Shown here one piece after another: positions 8,624 through 15,385 of a DNA stretch of 64,000 bases. The DNA comes from Smaragdicoccus niigatensis DSM 44881 = NBRC 103563 (GTDB lineage Bacteria > Actinomycetota > Actinomycetes > Mycobacteriales > Mycobacteriaceae). Every line of letters starts with the position of its first letter. The stretch's first letter is position 1. A model generated the notes under the pieces. The model did not search any database. It was given only the letters and a program-made list of their open reading frames with translations, and was not told the DNA's origin. The DNA is taken from NCBI RefSeq assembly GCF_000380645.1, contig NZ_AQXZ01000013.1, forward strand, positions 186,001 through 250,000, written 5' to 3'. The translations under genes were made by a program, and so were the position numbers.

Positions 8624-9403
8624 ATGGCCACTTTCGCGGTTCCGGGAGCCGAGCTCGCGGTTTCCCTCAGCGATGAGGGCGGCCACCCCGTCGTTCAGTT
8701 GCATGGCCTCACGTCGAGCCGCGCGCGCGATCGCCTCCTCAACCTCGATCTCGGCCGCGGTCTCCATGGAACTCGGCTACTGCGCTACGACGCTCGCGGC
8801 CACGGTAAGTCGACGGGCCGGAAGGTCCCTAGCGACTATCGATGGACCGTCCTCGCGGACGACCTGCTGCGACTTCTCGAAAAATGGTTCCCCGGCGAAC
8901 AGGTCCACGGCGTTGGCCCGTCGATGGGTACCGCCACGCTGCTGCACGCCGCGGCCCGCGAACCAGAGCGATTCGCGGGGCTCACGTTGATGGTCCCGGC
9001 GACCGCGTGGGAGACCCGTCCGGCACAGGCGGCGCACTATCGGGCCGCGGCTGACCTCATCGAGTCAGAGGGCGTCGACGCATTGATCGCCGCCTCGCGC
9101 TTGATCGCGCCGCCGCCCGCACAGGTCGGCGTGCCCGAGACGGTCCCTGACGTTCCCGACGCTCTGCTCCCGTCCTTGTTTCGCGGTGCGGCACTCAGTG
9201 ACCTGCCCGCGCCCGAAGCCATCACTCGTATCGACGCACCGACGACGATCCTGGCGTGGATCGACGATCCGGGACACCCGCTGTCCACCGCGGAATCCCT
9301 GGCCGCGCTACTTCCGAACGCGACTCTGACCGTGGCGTCGACGCCGGATGACGTCGAGACGTGGCCCCAGATTCTGAGCGAGGACGTCGCCCGCCGGGGC
9401 TAG
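8624..9403 (+). CDS. Alpha/beta-fold hydrolase
   Basis: The 259-residue cytoplasmic protein has the oxyanion-region HGLTSS, the DARGHGKS loop and the nucleophile elbow GVGPSMGTA (Ser in GxSxG). A late IDDPGHPLS stretch probably supplies the Asp and His of the triad. The start has an excellent AAGGAGGAG ribosome-binding site. It resembles small esterases or 3-oxoadipate enol-lactonase-like hydrolases; the substrate is unknown. Its 3' end overlaps the end of the convergent HxlR gene by 4 nt. Confidence 0.85.
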   Translation: MATFAVPGAELAVSLSDEGGHPVVQLHGLTSSRARDRLLNLDLGRGLHGTRLLRYDARGHGKSTGRKVPSDYRWTVLADDLLRLLEKWFPGEQVHGVGPSMGTATLLHAAAREPERFAGLTLMVPATAWETRPAQAAHYRAAADLIESEGVDALIAASRLIAPPPAQVGVPETVPDVPDALLPSLFRGAALSDLPAPEAITRIDAPTTILAWIDDPGHPLSTAESLAALLPNATLTVASTPDDVETWPQILSEDVARRG

Positions 9404-9978
9404 CTCGTCAGTTGCATCCGTCCGCGCAGCACCTCGATGACCTGGTCGACCTCGAGTTGGAGTTCGAGGTCGGGATGGTCCGCGGGCCCCTCGCGATAGA
9501 CGACCTCGTCGTTGACCAAATAGTGCATCGTCGCATCGGCGACCCGGACGGTCACCGAACCGCCATCCGGAACGAGCTTGGCCACATGCGGTCCCAATGG
9601 GATCGCGAACCAGTGCGCACGGATGGCATCCGTCGGCCGCCGGTCCCCCAGGTGATCGACACCCCAGGCCGACAGTGCCTCGAGAACCGGACGAAGTGCC
9701 TGCCCGGCCTCGGTCAATTCGTACTGAGCCGTCGTCGCACGGGGTCCGACTTTCGAGCGGGTCAGGATGCCATCGCGTTCGAGATCCTTGAGTCGCGCGG
9801 CCAGCATGTCCGTGCTGATGCCGGGCAGATCGGCGAACAGGTCGCTGTACCGCCGCGGGCCAGCACACAATTCCCGCACAACGAGCAGGCTCCACCGATC
9901 GCCGACGAGATCGAGGGCGCGGCTCACCGTGCAGTAATGGTCATAGCTCCGACGTGACACACAACCCACTCTAACCAA
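9400..9978 (-). CDS. HxlR-family winged-helix regulator with extra C-terminal domain
   Basis: About 190 residues. The N-terminal 100 are a clear HxlR DNA-binding domain: YDHYCTVSRALDLVGDRWSLL, VRELCAGPRRYSDLFADLPGIS, MLAARLKDLERDGILTR. Residues about 115-190 form a second, SCP2-like domain that could bind a hydrophobic ligand (IRAHWFAIPLG..., MHYLVNDEVVYREGPA). The longest start is TTG at 9978; in-frame GTG codons at 9969 and 9960 are alternatives, and all leave the HxlR domain intact. It is divergent from alaA, and a long inverted repeat fills the gap, so alaA is the likely target together with itself. Confidence 0.85.
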   Translation of the reverse strand: MVRVGCVSRRSYDHYCTVSRALDLVGDRWSLLVVRELCAGPRRYSDLFADLPGISTDMLAARLKDLERDGILTRSKVGPRATTAQYELTEAGQALRPVLEALSAWGVDHLGDRRPTDAIRAHWFAIPLGPHVAKLVPDGGSVTVRVADATMHYLVNDEVVYREGPADHPDLELQLEVDQVIEVLRGRMQLTS

Positions 9979-10020
9979 TTACTTGGAAAATCAAAGTGCA
10001 AACTTGGGATTTCCAAGTAA
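9979..10020. promoter_or_regulatory. Inverted repeat with 11-bp perfect arms between hxlR-type gene and alaA
   Basis: TTACTTGGAAA (9979-9989) and TTTCCAAGTAA (10010-10020) are exact reverse complements, centred 31 bp apart, about three helical turns. HxlR proteins bind as dimers to such separated half-sites. The site begins at the longest HxlR start and ends 40 bp before the alaA start, so it could control both promoters. The link is by position. Confidence 0.6.
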
Positions 10021-10060
10021 GGTGGTCAACGTTGCCCGCCGAGGGTGCCGTGAGGAAGGA

Positions 10061-11278
10061 ATGTCGATGCAGGTCAAGCAGTCGAGCAAGCTCGCCGGGG
10101 TGTCTTACGAGATCCGTGGACCGGTGGCCGAGCACGCGGCGCGACTCGAAGCCGAGGGACACCACGTGGTGAAACTCAACACCGGCAACCCGCTCCCCTT
10201 CGGATTCGAGGCGCCGGCGGAAATCCTGCGCGACATGGTTCGAACTCTGCCCGCGTCGAGCGGATACTCCTCCTCAAAGGGACTGCTTTCGGCTCGCCGG
10301 GCGGTCGCACAGTATTACGAGACGCTCGGCCTCTTCCATGTCGACGTCGAGAATGTGTTCATCGGCAACGGCGTCTCCGAGCTGATCATGATGGCGATGA
10401 CTGCGCTGCTCGAGAACGGCGATGAGGTACTCGTCCCCGCTCCCGACTTTCCGCTGTGGACCGCAGCGACCAACCTCAACGGCGGCCGGGCCGTTCACTA
10501 CATCTGCGACGAGCAGGCCGACTGGAACCCGGACGTCGCCGACATCGAGTCGAAGGTCACCGACCGCACCCGCGCGATCGTGCTCATCAACCCGAACAAC
10601 CCGACCGGCGCGGTTTACTCCCCCGAGGTCGTTCGCCAGATCCTCGACGTCGCCCGCCGCCACAACCTGATCGTCTTCTCGGACGAGATCTACGACAAGA
10701 TCTACTACGACGGACTGACGCACACCGCGACCGCGACGCTCGCGCCGGACGTCCTCGTCATGACGTTCTCGGGCCTGTCCAAGAACTACCGCGCCGCTGG
10801 TTTCCGCTCGGGCTGGCTCGTCATCACGGGACCGACCCACAACGCCGAGAACTACATCGAGGGCCTCACCATGCTGGCCGGCCTTCGCCTGTGCGCGAAC
10901 GTTCCTGCGCAGCAGGCGATTCAGGCCGCACTTGGTGGACACCAGAGCATCTTCGATCTCACGGCACAGGGCGGTCGCCTCTGCGAGCAGCGCGACCGCA
11001 CGTGGGAGGCACTCAACGCCATCCCCGGCATCTCGTGCGTCAAGGCAAAGGGTGCGCTGTACGCATTCCCGAAGATCGACCTGAACGTGTACCCGATCCA
11101 CAGCGACGAGCAGTTCGTCCTCGATCTGCTTCTGCAGGAGAAGATCCACATCGTGCAGGGCACTGGCTTCAACTGGCACAAGCCGGATCACTTCCGGATC
11201 GTCACGTTGCCGCACGCCGACGACCTCGAGGCGATCATCGAGCGGATCGGTCGCTTCCTGGCGACGTACAAGCAGTAA
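10061..11278 (+). CDS. alaA: Alanine aminotransferase AlaA (PLP, fold type I)
   Basis: The 405-residue enzyme interconverts pyruvate plus glutamate with alanine plus 2-oxoglutarate. It matches the AlaA/YfbQ family along its length: the start MSMQVKQSSKL, VKLNTGNPLPFGFEAP, NPNNPTGAVYS, SDEIYDKIYYDG, the PLP lysine in SGLSKNYRAAGFRSGW, and QGTGFNWHKPDHFRIVTLP. The ATG at 10061 follows GAGGAAGGA; ATG 10067 is possible but shorter than the family pattern. It is probably controlled by the divergent HxlR gene through the repeat at 9979-10020. It is convergent with the small peptide gene ending 10 nt downstream. Confidence 0.93.
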   Translation: MSMQVKQSSKLAGVSYEIRGPVAEHAARLEAEGHHVVKLNTGNPLPFGFEAPAEILRDMVRTLPASSGYSSSKGLLSARRAVAQYYETLGLFHVDVENVFIGNGVSELIMMAMTALLENGDEVLVPAPDFPLWTAATNLNGGRAVHYICDEQADWNPDVADIESKVTDRTRAIVLINPNNPTGAVYSPEVVRQILDVARRHNLIVFSDEIYDKIYYDGLTHTATATLAPDVLVMTFSGLSKNYRAAGFRSGWLVITGPTHNAENYIEGLTMLAGLRLCANVPAQQAIQAALGGHQSIFDLTAQGGRLCEQRDRTWEALNAIPGISCVKAKGALYAFPKIDLNVYPIHSDEQFVLDLLLQEKIHIVQGTGFNWHKPDHFRIVTLPHADDLEAIIERIGRFLATYKQ

Positions 11279-11287
11279 GCGGGCGCG

Positions 11288-11434
11288 TCACCCGCTGTAC
11301 GAAATCGACCCCGTCGGGCACGTTCCCCACGAGCCATAGGACGCGGAGCGTCCGCTGTGGGTGTCGTTGGTCAGAGCCCGCAAGGACTCGCGGCGCAGTG
11401 CCAGGCGGGAGGCGGGTGCAGTGGTGGTAGTCAT
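11288..11434 (-). CDS. 48-residue peptide, paralogue of the peptide at 14729; candidate RiPP precursor
   Basis: ATG at 11434 to TGA at 11288. The peptide starts MTTTTAPASRLALRRESL, continues RALTND, and ends with SASYGSWGTC and PTGSISYSG. Its partner at 14729-14872 shares the MTTTT start, the RLxLRRxSLRxLTND leader-like helix and the ASYGSW and SISY motifs, but lacks the GTCPTG insert and therefore the only cysteine. AGGAACCACTTC upstream of the ATG is almost identical in both copies. Conserved leader plus short Ser/Tyr/Trp/Gly-rich tail suggests a ribosomally made, modified peptide, but no obvious modifying enzyme family is adjacent. No known family was recognised. It is monocistronic and convergent with alaA. 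Confidence 0.7.
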   Translation of the reverse strand: MTTTTAPASRLALRRESLRALTNDTHSGRSASYGSWGTCPTGSISYSG

Positions 11435-11541
11435 CGAAGTGGTTCCTATCTGAGTGTGTGTTTCTTTGACCCACTCACTGTCGCGCGTGAGCACCACCCG
11501 CCAGATCCCCGCAATGGGCCCTCAGCCAGGGGAAACAACCC

Positions 11542-11557
11542 TCCGCCGATCGGTGGA
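11542..11557. promoter_or_regulatory. 16-bp palindrome upstream of peptide 1 (copy 1 of shared operator)
   Basis: On the coding strand of the peptide it reads TCCACCGATCGGCGGA, a symmetric TCCnCCGATCGGnGGA. The same element stands at 14977-14992 before the second peptide. It lies 108 bp upstream of the ATG here and 105 bp upstream there. Between it and the start a second conserved block runs GACAGTGAGTGGGTCAA then AAACA. Conservation of site and spacing in two paralogous promoters argues for a common regulator. Confidence 0.65.
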
Positions 11558-11565
11558 GAGTGCGT

Positions 11566-12186
11566 TTATCGAAGCAACCCGCCGGCTCGCAGTGTCGCGA
11601 TCGACGACGAGTTGCAGAAGTCGACGAAGGCATCGCCATCGGGCATTCCGCTGGCGATCCATTCGTCGAAAAGCCGGAACAGCGCGCCGATGAGGTAGGT
11701 CGTCGTCCACTCGCGCCGACGCGGTTCAGCGACGTCAGATTCCGGCAGAGATCCCACGAGTCCGCCGAAGAACTCCCGCAGGGCGCGCTCGGCATGCACG
11801 CGAACCGCATCGTCGGTCTGCGCCTCCCGAAACATGATTCGGCCGATCCGCGGATCTCGCTCGATCACGGTCACAACCGCACGGAACGAGGCATGGAGTC
11901 GATCCTCGACAGTCCCGAACCCACCCGCATCCTCGGCGATGCCGGCCAGCATTGCGGCATAACAGGCCTGGTACGCCGCACCCGCCAATTCATCACGGTC
12001 AGTGAAGGTTTCGTAGAAGTACCGCTGACTGAGCCCCGCCTCGCGGCACGCCGCCCGCATGGTCAGCTGACCGCCCTCGACTCCGCCAAGCAGATCGATG
12101 GCCGCATCGATGAGCCGTTTGCGCCGCGAATCGACGCGCTCCTGGGGCGATTCGCCCTTCCAGGTCCGAACGAGGTCCGAGGTCAC
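11566..12186 (-). CDS. TetR-family transcriptional regulator
   Basis: The 206-residue protein has a GTG start at 12186. Helix-turn-helix: RRKRLIDAAIDLLGG, then TMRAACREAGLSQRYFYETFTDRDELAGAAY. QRYFYETF is the common mycobacterial variant of the recognition helix end. The ligand domain is unassigned. It is divergent from the membrane protein/LinD-like pair, with a 42-bp symmetric element (12205-12246) in the gap, so it most likely represses that pair and itself. It also lies directly upstream of peptide 1 on the same strand, whose promoter sits between them. Confidence 0.9.
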   Translation of the reverse strand: MTSDLVRTWKGESPQERVDSRRKRLIDAAIDLLGGVEGGQLTMRAACREAGLSQRYFYETFTDRDELAGAAYQACYAAMLAGIAEDAGGFGTVEDRLHASFRAVVTVIERDPRIGRIMFREAQTDDAVRVHAERALREFFGGLVGSLPESDVAEPRRREWTTTYLIGALFRLFDEWIASGMPDGDAFVDFCNSSSIATLRAGGLLR

Positions 12187-12204
12187 ACTTGACAGCTTAG
12201 CTCA

Positions 12205-12246
12205 AATTAGGAAGCATCTGGTTTAAGAAGCACATGGTTCCTAATT
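12205..12246. promoter_or_regulatory. Composite symmetric operator between TetR gene and LinD-like operon
   Basis: The outer arms AATTAGGAA (12205-12213) and TTCCTAATT (12238-12246) are exact reverse complements. Inside them GAAGCATCTGGTT (12211-12223) and GAAGCACATGGTT (12227-12239) form a 16-bp-period direct repeat with internal symmetry, suggesting two adjacent dimer sites. The element ends 14 bp before the ATG at 12260, so binding would block transcription of the membrane-protein operon. Confidence 0.6.
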
Positions 12247-12259
12247 GGAATTGTTCACA

Positions 12260-12829
12260 ATGCTCTGCTGCGCGGCACTGCTGTTCGTGCTCGGCATCGT
12301 CCGAGAGGTGTGGTTCCGGCTGCCCTTCACCACCCGGAAGCCCGAACCCGGATTCGCTCCGGTCGCGCATCGACCTGCTCCAGGCACGGCACCCGTCGTC
12401 GCCACAGTCGCTCCCCCGGCGCCGATTCGCCGCGGCGCGATGTTCGCCCCAGCCTTGGTGGGATTCGCGGTGAACTCCCTGTTGTACGTCGTTTTCGTCG
12501 TTGGGCTCATCGACACCGGGGTTGCCATCGGCAACGACGGGCCGTGGGCGTTACGCACGGCAGGTTTCGTCATCGCTGCCCTGATCGCGCTTTTTCTTGC
12601 CGCCCGCACGGCAGACGCAACCCATCGCCACCCAGCCGTGTGGCTCATCGGCGCCGGAGCCGCGTGGTGGCTTCTCGGTCTCGTCGACATGCATGCCTTC
12701 GGACTGTTCGACATTCGTGGCGGCATTCCCGCCGATCTGGCTTTCCACGGAAGTGGAGCCGTTCTCATCGTCGTCGGCGCCATCGCCTTCGTCCGTACCT
12801 CCCAGAAGGAGTTCGTCCATGTCCGTTGA
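12260..12829 (+). CDS. Small integral membrane protein in LinD-like operon
   Basis: The 189-residue protein has about four predicted membrane segments: LCCAALLFVLGIVREVWF, ALVGFAVNSLLYVVFVVGLI, AGFVIAALIALFLAA and AVWLIGAGAAWWLLGLVD, with a last one near AVLIVVGAIAFV. A proline-rich cytoplasmic or periplasmic loop lies near residues 25-60. I chose the ATG at 12260; a TTG at 12245 would overlap the operator. No family was recognised. Its 3' end overlaps the start of the LinD-like gene by 11 nt, so the two are translationally coupled and probably form a membrane complex. Confidence 0.75.
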   Translation: MLCCAALLFVLGIVREVWFRLPFTTRKPEPGFAPVAHRPAPGTAPVVATVAPPAPIRRGAMFAPALVGFAVNSLLYVVFVVGLIDTGVAIGNDGPWALRTAGFVIAALIALFLAARTADATHRHPAVWLIGAGAAWWLLGLVDMHAFGLFDIRGGIPADLAFHGSGAVLIVVGAIAFVRTSQKEFVHVR

Positions 12830-14732
12830 CGTCCAGGCGCCGGAGTTCGTCCAGGTGCCGCTCATCCCGGACTTCGCCGGTCCACACGGCCCGACGACCC
12901 GATGGCTGCTGCGCCGAACCCTCCTCGGGTTGTCCGCGATGTGGGGCAGCGCCCTATTCCTCGTGGCTGCCGACATTTCCGCTCGATCGACCGTGTTCGG
13001 CCTTGGCCTGCTGCTTCCCGGTGGCGGTCAGTTTGCGACCGGCCATCCCGTGTGGGGCGCCGCGGCGATCGGACTCCTTGTTCTTGCCCTGTTCCTGTGG
13101 TGGCTGTGCGGCAACGTCCTGCTGCTCCCGGCCGCGTGGCTGACACCGGCGATCCTGGCCGCGGCGACCGGTTCCGCAGCGATCAGCTGGACTCGGTGGG
13201 CGATTCCGGCCGCGCTCGCCGGCTTCGTCGTCGCTTCGATCGCGTACCCGCAGTGGCGATTCCGGCGCGAGCGTGAACTCGGCCGCCAGTACAACGAGCG
13301 CTTGGCCAGCGAGGGACCGGTGTTCCCTAGTTCACCGCCCGCCGCGACCGCCACCGAAGCCACCGCCGACGACGTCAAAACCCTGCGCTACCTGATGGAC
13401 CTGGCACTGCAACCGGAAGACAGCTGGGACGGCTTCTTCTTCGTCCCGGTCGACCAATTCCGCGAAGGCGCCGTCCGATACCAGCTGAACTTCGTCTCCT
13501 ATGCGTCTGCGATGTACCAGTACACGCGCACGCCGGCGTTCTCCGGCTACCTCGCCGAAGCGCAGCGCAACATGATCACGAAAATGACCCACCGCAAGGT
13601 CTGGAGCTACTGGTCGCTCGAGAACCTGTGGGGCAATCTGCGCTGGAACCCGGACCCGATCGTCGACGACAACGTCATGTACTCGGGATACCTGGGACTG
13701 ATGCTCGGCCTCTACGAGACGACCACCGGCGACACCCGCTACCGCGAGCCCGGTTCGCTGCAGCTTCGGTGGAGCGACCGGAAGGTCTTCGAGCACGACT
13801 CCACGACGATCGCGGCGGCATTGGCAGACAACTTCGCACGTGCGCGCAGCAAGCAATTCCCGTGCGAGCCGAACTGGATCTACCCGATGTGCAACACCTT
13901 CGGTATCAACAGCTTGATCGTCGAAGACCGACTTCGCGGCACCAACCGGTCGGACGCGGTCGTCGCGCAGGTGCGGGAGAGCTACGAGAATGGCGACTTC
14001 TGCGAGCCGGACGGACGCCTCACCACTGCCCGCTCGGAGTACTTCGGCTTCCGGCACCCGATGGTCGGGAACATGGGCGACGGAATCACCATGTACTTCC
14101 TCAACTCGATCGTGCCGGACATCGCCCGCCGGACCTGGTGGCTCAACGACGCGTACCACCTGCGCAATTCAGCCGGCATCGCCGACCCGAAGAACCGGTC
14201 GTGGAACCTCATCGACCCGGGTAACTACGGCGTCTTCACCGATCGGTTCACCCGCGCCGTGCTGGCAGCGAACGCACGCGAATTCGGCTACCACGTTGCC
14301 GCCGATTCGCTCGTCGACTCGATGCGCGGACGAGTGACCGAGCAGGACGGTGCCGTCCGCTACAAGGGACTGTCGGTCTGGGGCAACCTCTATCTCGCGA
14401 TGACGCAGTTCGGGCGCGAGGACGCCTTCCGCGGACTGGTCACGGACGGATTCCCGGCCGAATGGCGCACGGGCCCGCGCCTGTGCGAGGTCGCCTACCC
14501 CGACGTGATCGTCACGTATGCGGTCACCGATGGTGAATCGCTGGACCTCGTCCTCGTTCCGGGCGACGGTCCGCGCCACACGACCATTGCGTTCGACCGG
14601 CTTCGGCCGGGCCGGACGTACCGGGTTACCGGCGCCATGACGAACACCCTCACCGCGGATCGCGACGGCAAAGCGCTCGTCGAGATCAATCTCGACGAGC
14701 GCCTGGAAGTTCGGCTGACACCAGCGAGCTAA
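12819..14732 (+). CDS. Membrane protein with linalool dehydratase/isomerase-like domain
   Basis: A 637-residue protein. Residues about 28-150 carry four or so hydrophobic segments; residues about 185-560 form an alpha/alpha-barrel domain resembling linalool dehydratase/isomerase (LinD). Residues seen: SWDGFFFVPVDQF, VRYQLNFVSYASAMYQY, WSYWSLENLWGNLRWNPDPI and the paired cysteines in CEPNWIYPMC (Cys349 and Cys358). The nine-residue spacing equals the catalytic Cys pair of Castellaniella LinD as I recall it. A hydratase/isomerase acting on a terpenoid alcohol or other allylic alcohol is plausible; the substrate is unknown. The ATG follows AGAAGGAG by 7 nt. Its last 4 nt overlap the convergent peptide 2 gene. 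Confidence 0.8.
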   Translation: MSVDVQAPEFVQVPLIPDFAGPHGPTTRWLLRRTLLGLSAMWGSALFLVAADISARSTVFGLGLLLPGGGQFATGHPVWGAAAIGLLVLALFLWWLCGNVLLLPAAWLTPAILAAATGSAAISWTRWAIPAALAGFVVASIAYPQWRFRRERELGRQYNERLASEGPVFPSSPPAATATEATADDVKTLRYLMDLALQPEDSWDGFFFVPVDQFREGAVRYQLNFVSYASAMYQYTRTPAFSGYLAEAQRNMITKMTHRKVWSYWSLENLWGNLRWNPDPIVDDNVMYSGYLGLMLGLYETTTGDTRYREPGSLQLRWSDRKVFEHDSTTIAAALADNFARARSKQFPCEPNWIYPMCNTFGINSLIVEDRLRGTNRSDAVVAQVRESYENGDFCEPDGRLTTARSEYFGFRHPMVGNMGDGITMYFLNSIVPDIARRTWWLNDAYHLRNSAGIADPKNRSWNLIDPGNYGVFTDRFTRAVLAANAREFGYHVAADSLVDSMRGRVTEQDGAVRYKGLSVWGNLYLAMTQFGREDAFRGLVTDGFPAEWRTGPRLCEVAYPDVIVTYAVTDGESLDLVLVPGDGPRHTTIAFDRLRPGRTYRVTGAMTNTLTADRDGKALVEINLDERLEVRLTPAS

Positions 14733-14872
14733 GCAGAGGTGTAGGAAATCGACCACGATCCGTAGGAGGCGCCGCGACCCGGGGCCGATTGGCGGTGGTC
14801 GTTCGTCAGCTCTCGCAAGCTCTGACGGCGCAGGGTGAGTCGGTTGGTGGCGGAAGGCGTGGTGGTGGTCAT
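14729..14872 (-). CDS. 47-residue peptide, paralogue of the peptide at 11288; candidate RiPP precursor
   Basis: ATG at 14872 to TAG at 14729. The sequence opens MTTTTPSATNRLTLRRQSL, continues RELTND and ends GRGASYGSWSISYTSA. Compared with the 11288 peptide, the leader-like half is about two-thirds identical and the tail motifs ASYGSW and SISY are exact. The six-residue GTCPTG insert is missing, so this peptide has no cysteine and could not form a thioether alone. The ribosome-binding region and upstream promoter block are also duplicated. It is transcribed towards the LinD-like gene and overlaps its stop by 4 nt. The function is unknown; a modified or secreted peptide is inferred from shape only. 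Confidence 0.7.
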   Translation of the reverse strand: MTTTTPSATNRLTLRRQSLRELTNDHRQSAPGRGASYGSWSISYTSA

Positions 14873-14976
14873 TGAAGTGGTTCCTGTCTTGATTGTTTGG
14901 TTGACCCACTTACTGTCTCGCTTGGAAGCCGCGCACGGTGTCCGCTGGGTGGCCCGTTGGCCGGTGGTGGCTGCCG

Positions 14977-14992
14977 TCCCCCGATCGGTGGA
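14977..14992. promoter_or_regulatory. 16-bp palindrome upstream of peptide 2 (copy 2 of shared operator)
   Basis: On the peptide's coding strand it reads TCCACCGATCGGGGGA and fits the same TCCnCCGATCGGnGGA symmetry as 11542-11557. It stands 105 bp before the start codon. The downstream block GAGACAGTAAGTGGGTCAA followed by AAACA is also shared with copy 1. Confidence 0.65.
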
Positions 14993-15152
14993 TGGGGAGC
15001 GGCGCTGACTTCGGACGCAAAGGTTCGCTGAACGGGCGTTGCAGAGTGGCGGCTGGACGAACGTCCGCCGGAAATTTTCCGGTGAGTTGAACGACAGAAG
15101 AATGCATCGTTTGCCGGTTCAAGCATCGAATACCGAGGTCAGGTGCATAGCC

Positions 15153-15190
15153 TGCCGTCTAAAGCACCTGATCAGGCGCTCTAGACGGCA
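15153..15190. repeat. 38-bp near-perfect palindrome
   Basis: The arms run TGCCGTCTAAAGCACCTGA and TCAGGCGCTCTAGACGGCA, matching at 17 of 19 positions with no spacer. Read as minus-strand RNA, the two mismatches become G-U pairs, so a fully paired stem is possible. There is no U-tract. It could be a protein-binding site, a processed hairpin or a remnant end of a lost element. Confidence 0.55.
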
Positions 15191-15385
15191 CTGGATGCAC
15201 AGTACTGTGGATCGTCCACATGGTGAGCCTCAGATGCCACATGTTGGTATGCCATCCGGCTCGATGCGGTTGTCGGAGGTCTGCGGCGGGAAGATTTCCG
15301 GTTGCCGAGGAGTGATCGAACAAATTTGCAACACCCACTGAGCGGAAGGTTGCGTCCAAAATCAGGCGCTTGTGCGGGCACCCTT

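Larger units (their letters stand above)
14873..15385. other. 513-bp intergenic region with no supported gene
   Basis: The left third holds the peptide 2 promoter and its palindrome. The rest carries short weak reading frames on both strands without convincing starts or codon bias. It contains a long palindrome (15153-15190), a short symmetric CCGGAAATTTTCCGG near 15070, and two loosely similar stretches around 15050-15090 and 15270-15310 (both GTCyGCsGGAA..TTTCCGGT). These could be degenerate duplicated DNA. I see no tRNA or other RNA gene. Confidence 0.5.

Noticed and set aside
12597-12818. A longer N-terminus for the LinD-like protein
   Set aside because: The extension lies within the upstream membrane-protein gene in another frame; ATG 12819 has a good ribosome-binding site.
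14910-15126. Small minus-strand frames in the 14873-15385 gap
   Set aside because: No ribosome-binding site, no similarity to the two peptides, composition like noncoding DNA; kept only as a weakly repetitive region.
15110-15140. GGTTCAAGC resembling a tRNA T-arm
   Set aside because: No matching acceptor stem, D-arm or anticodon arm could be folded around it.
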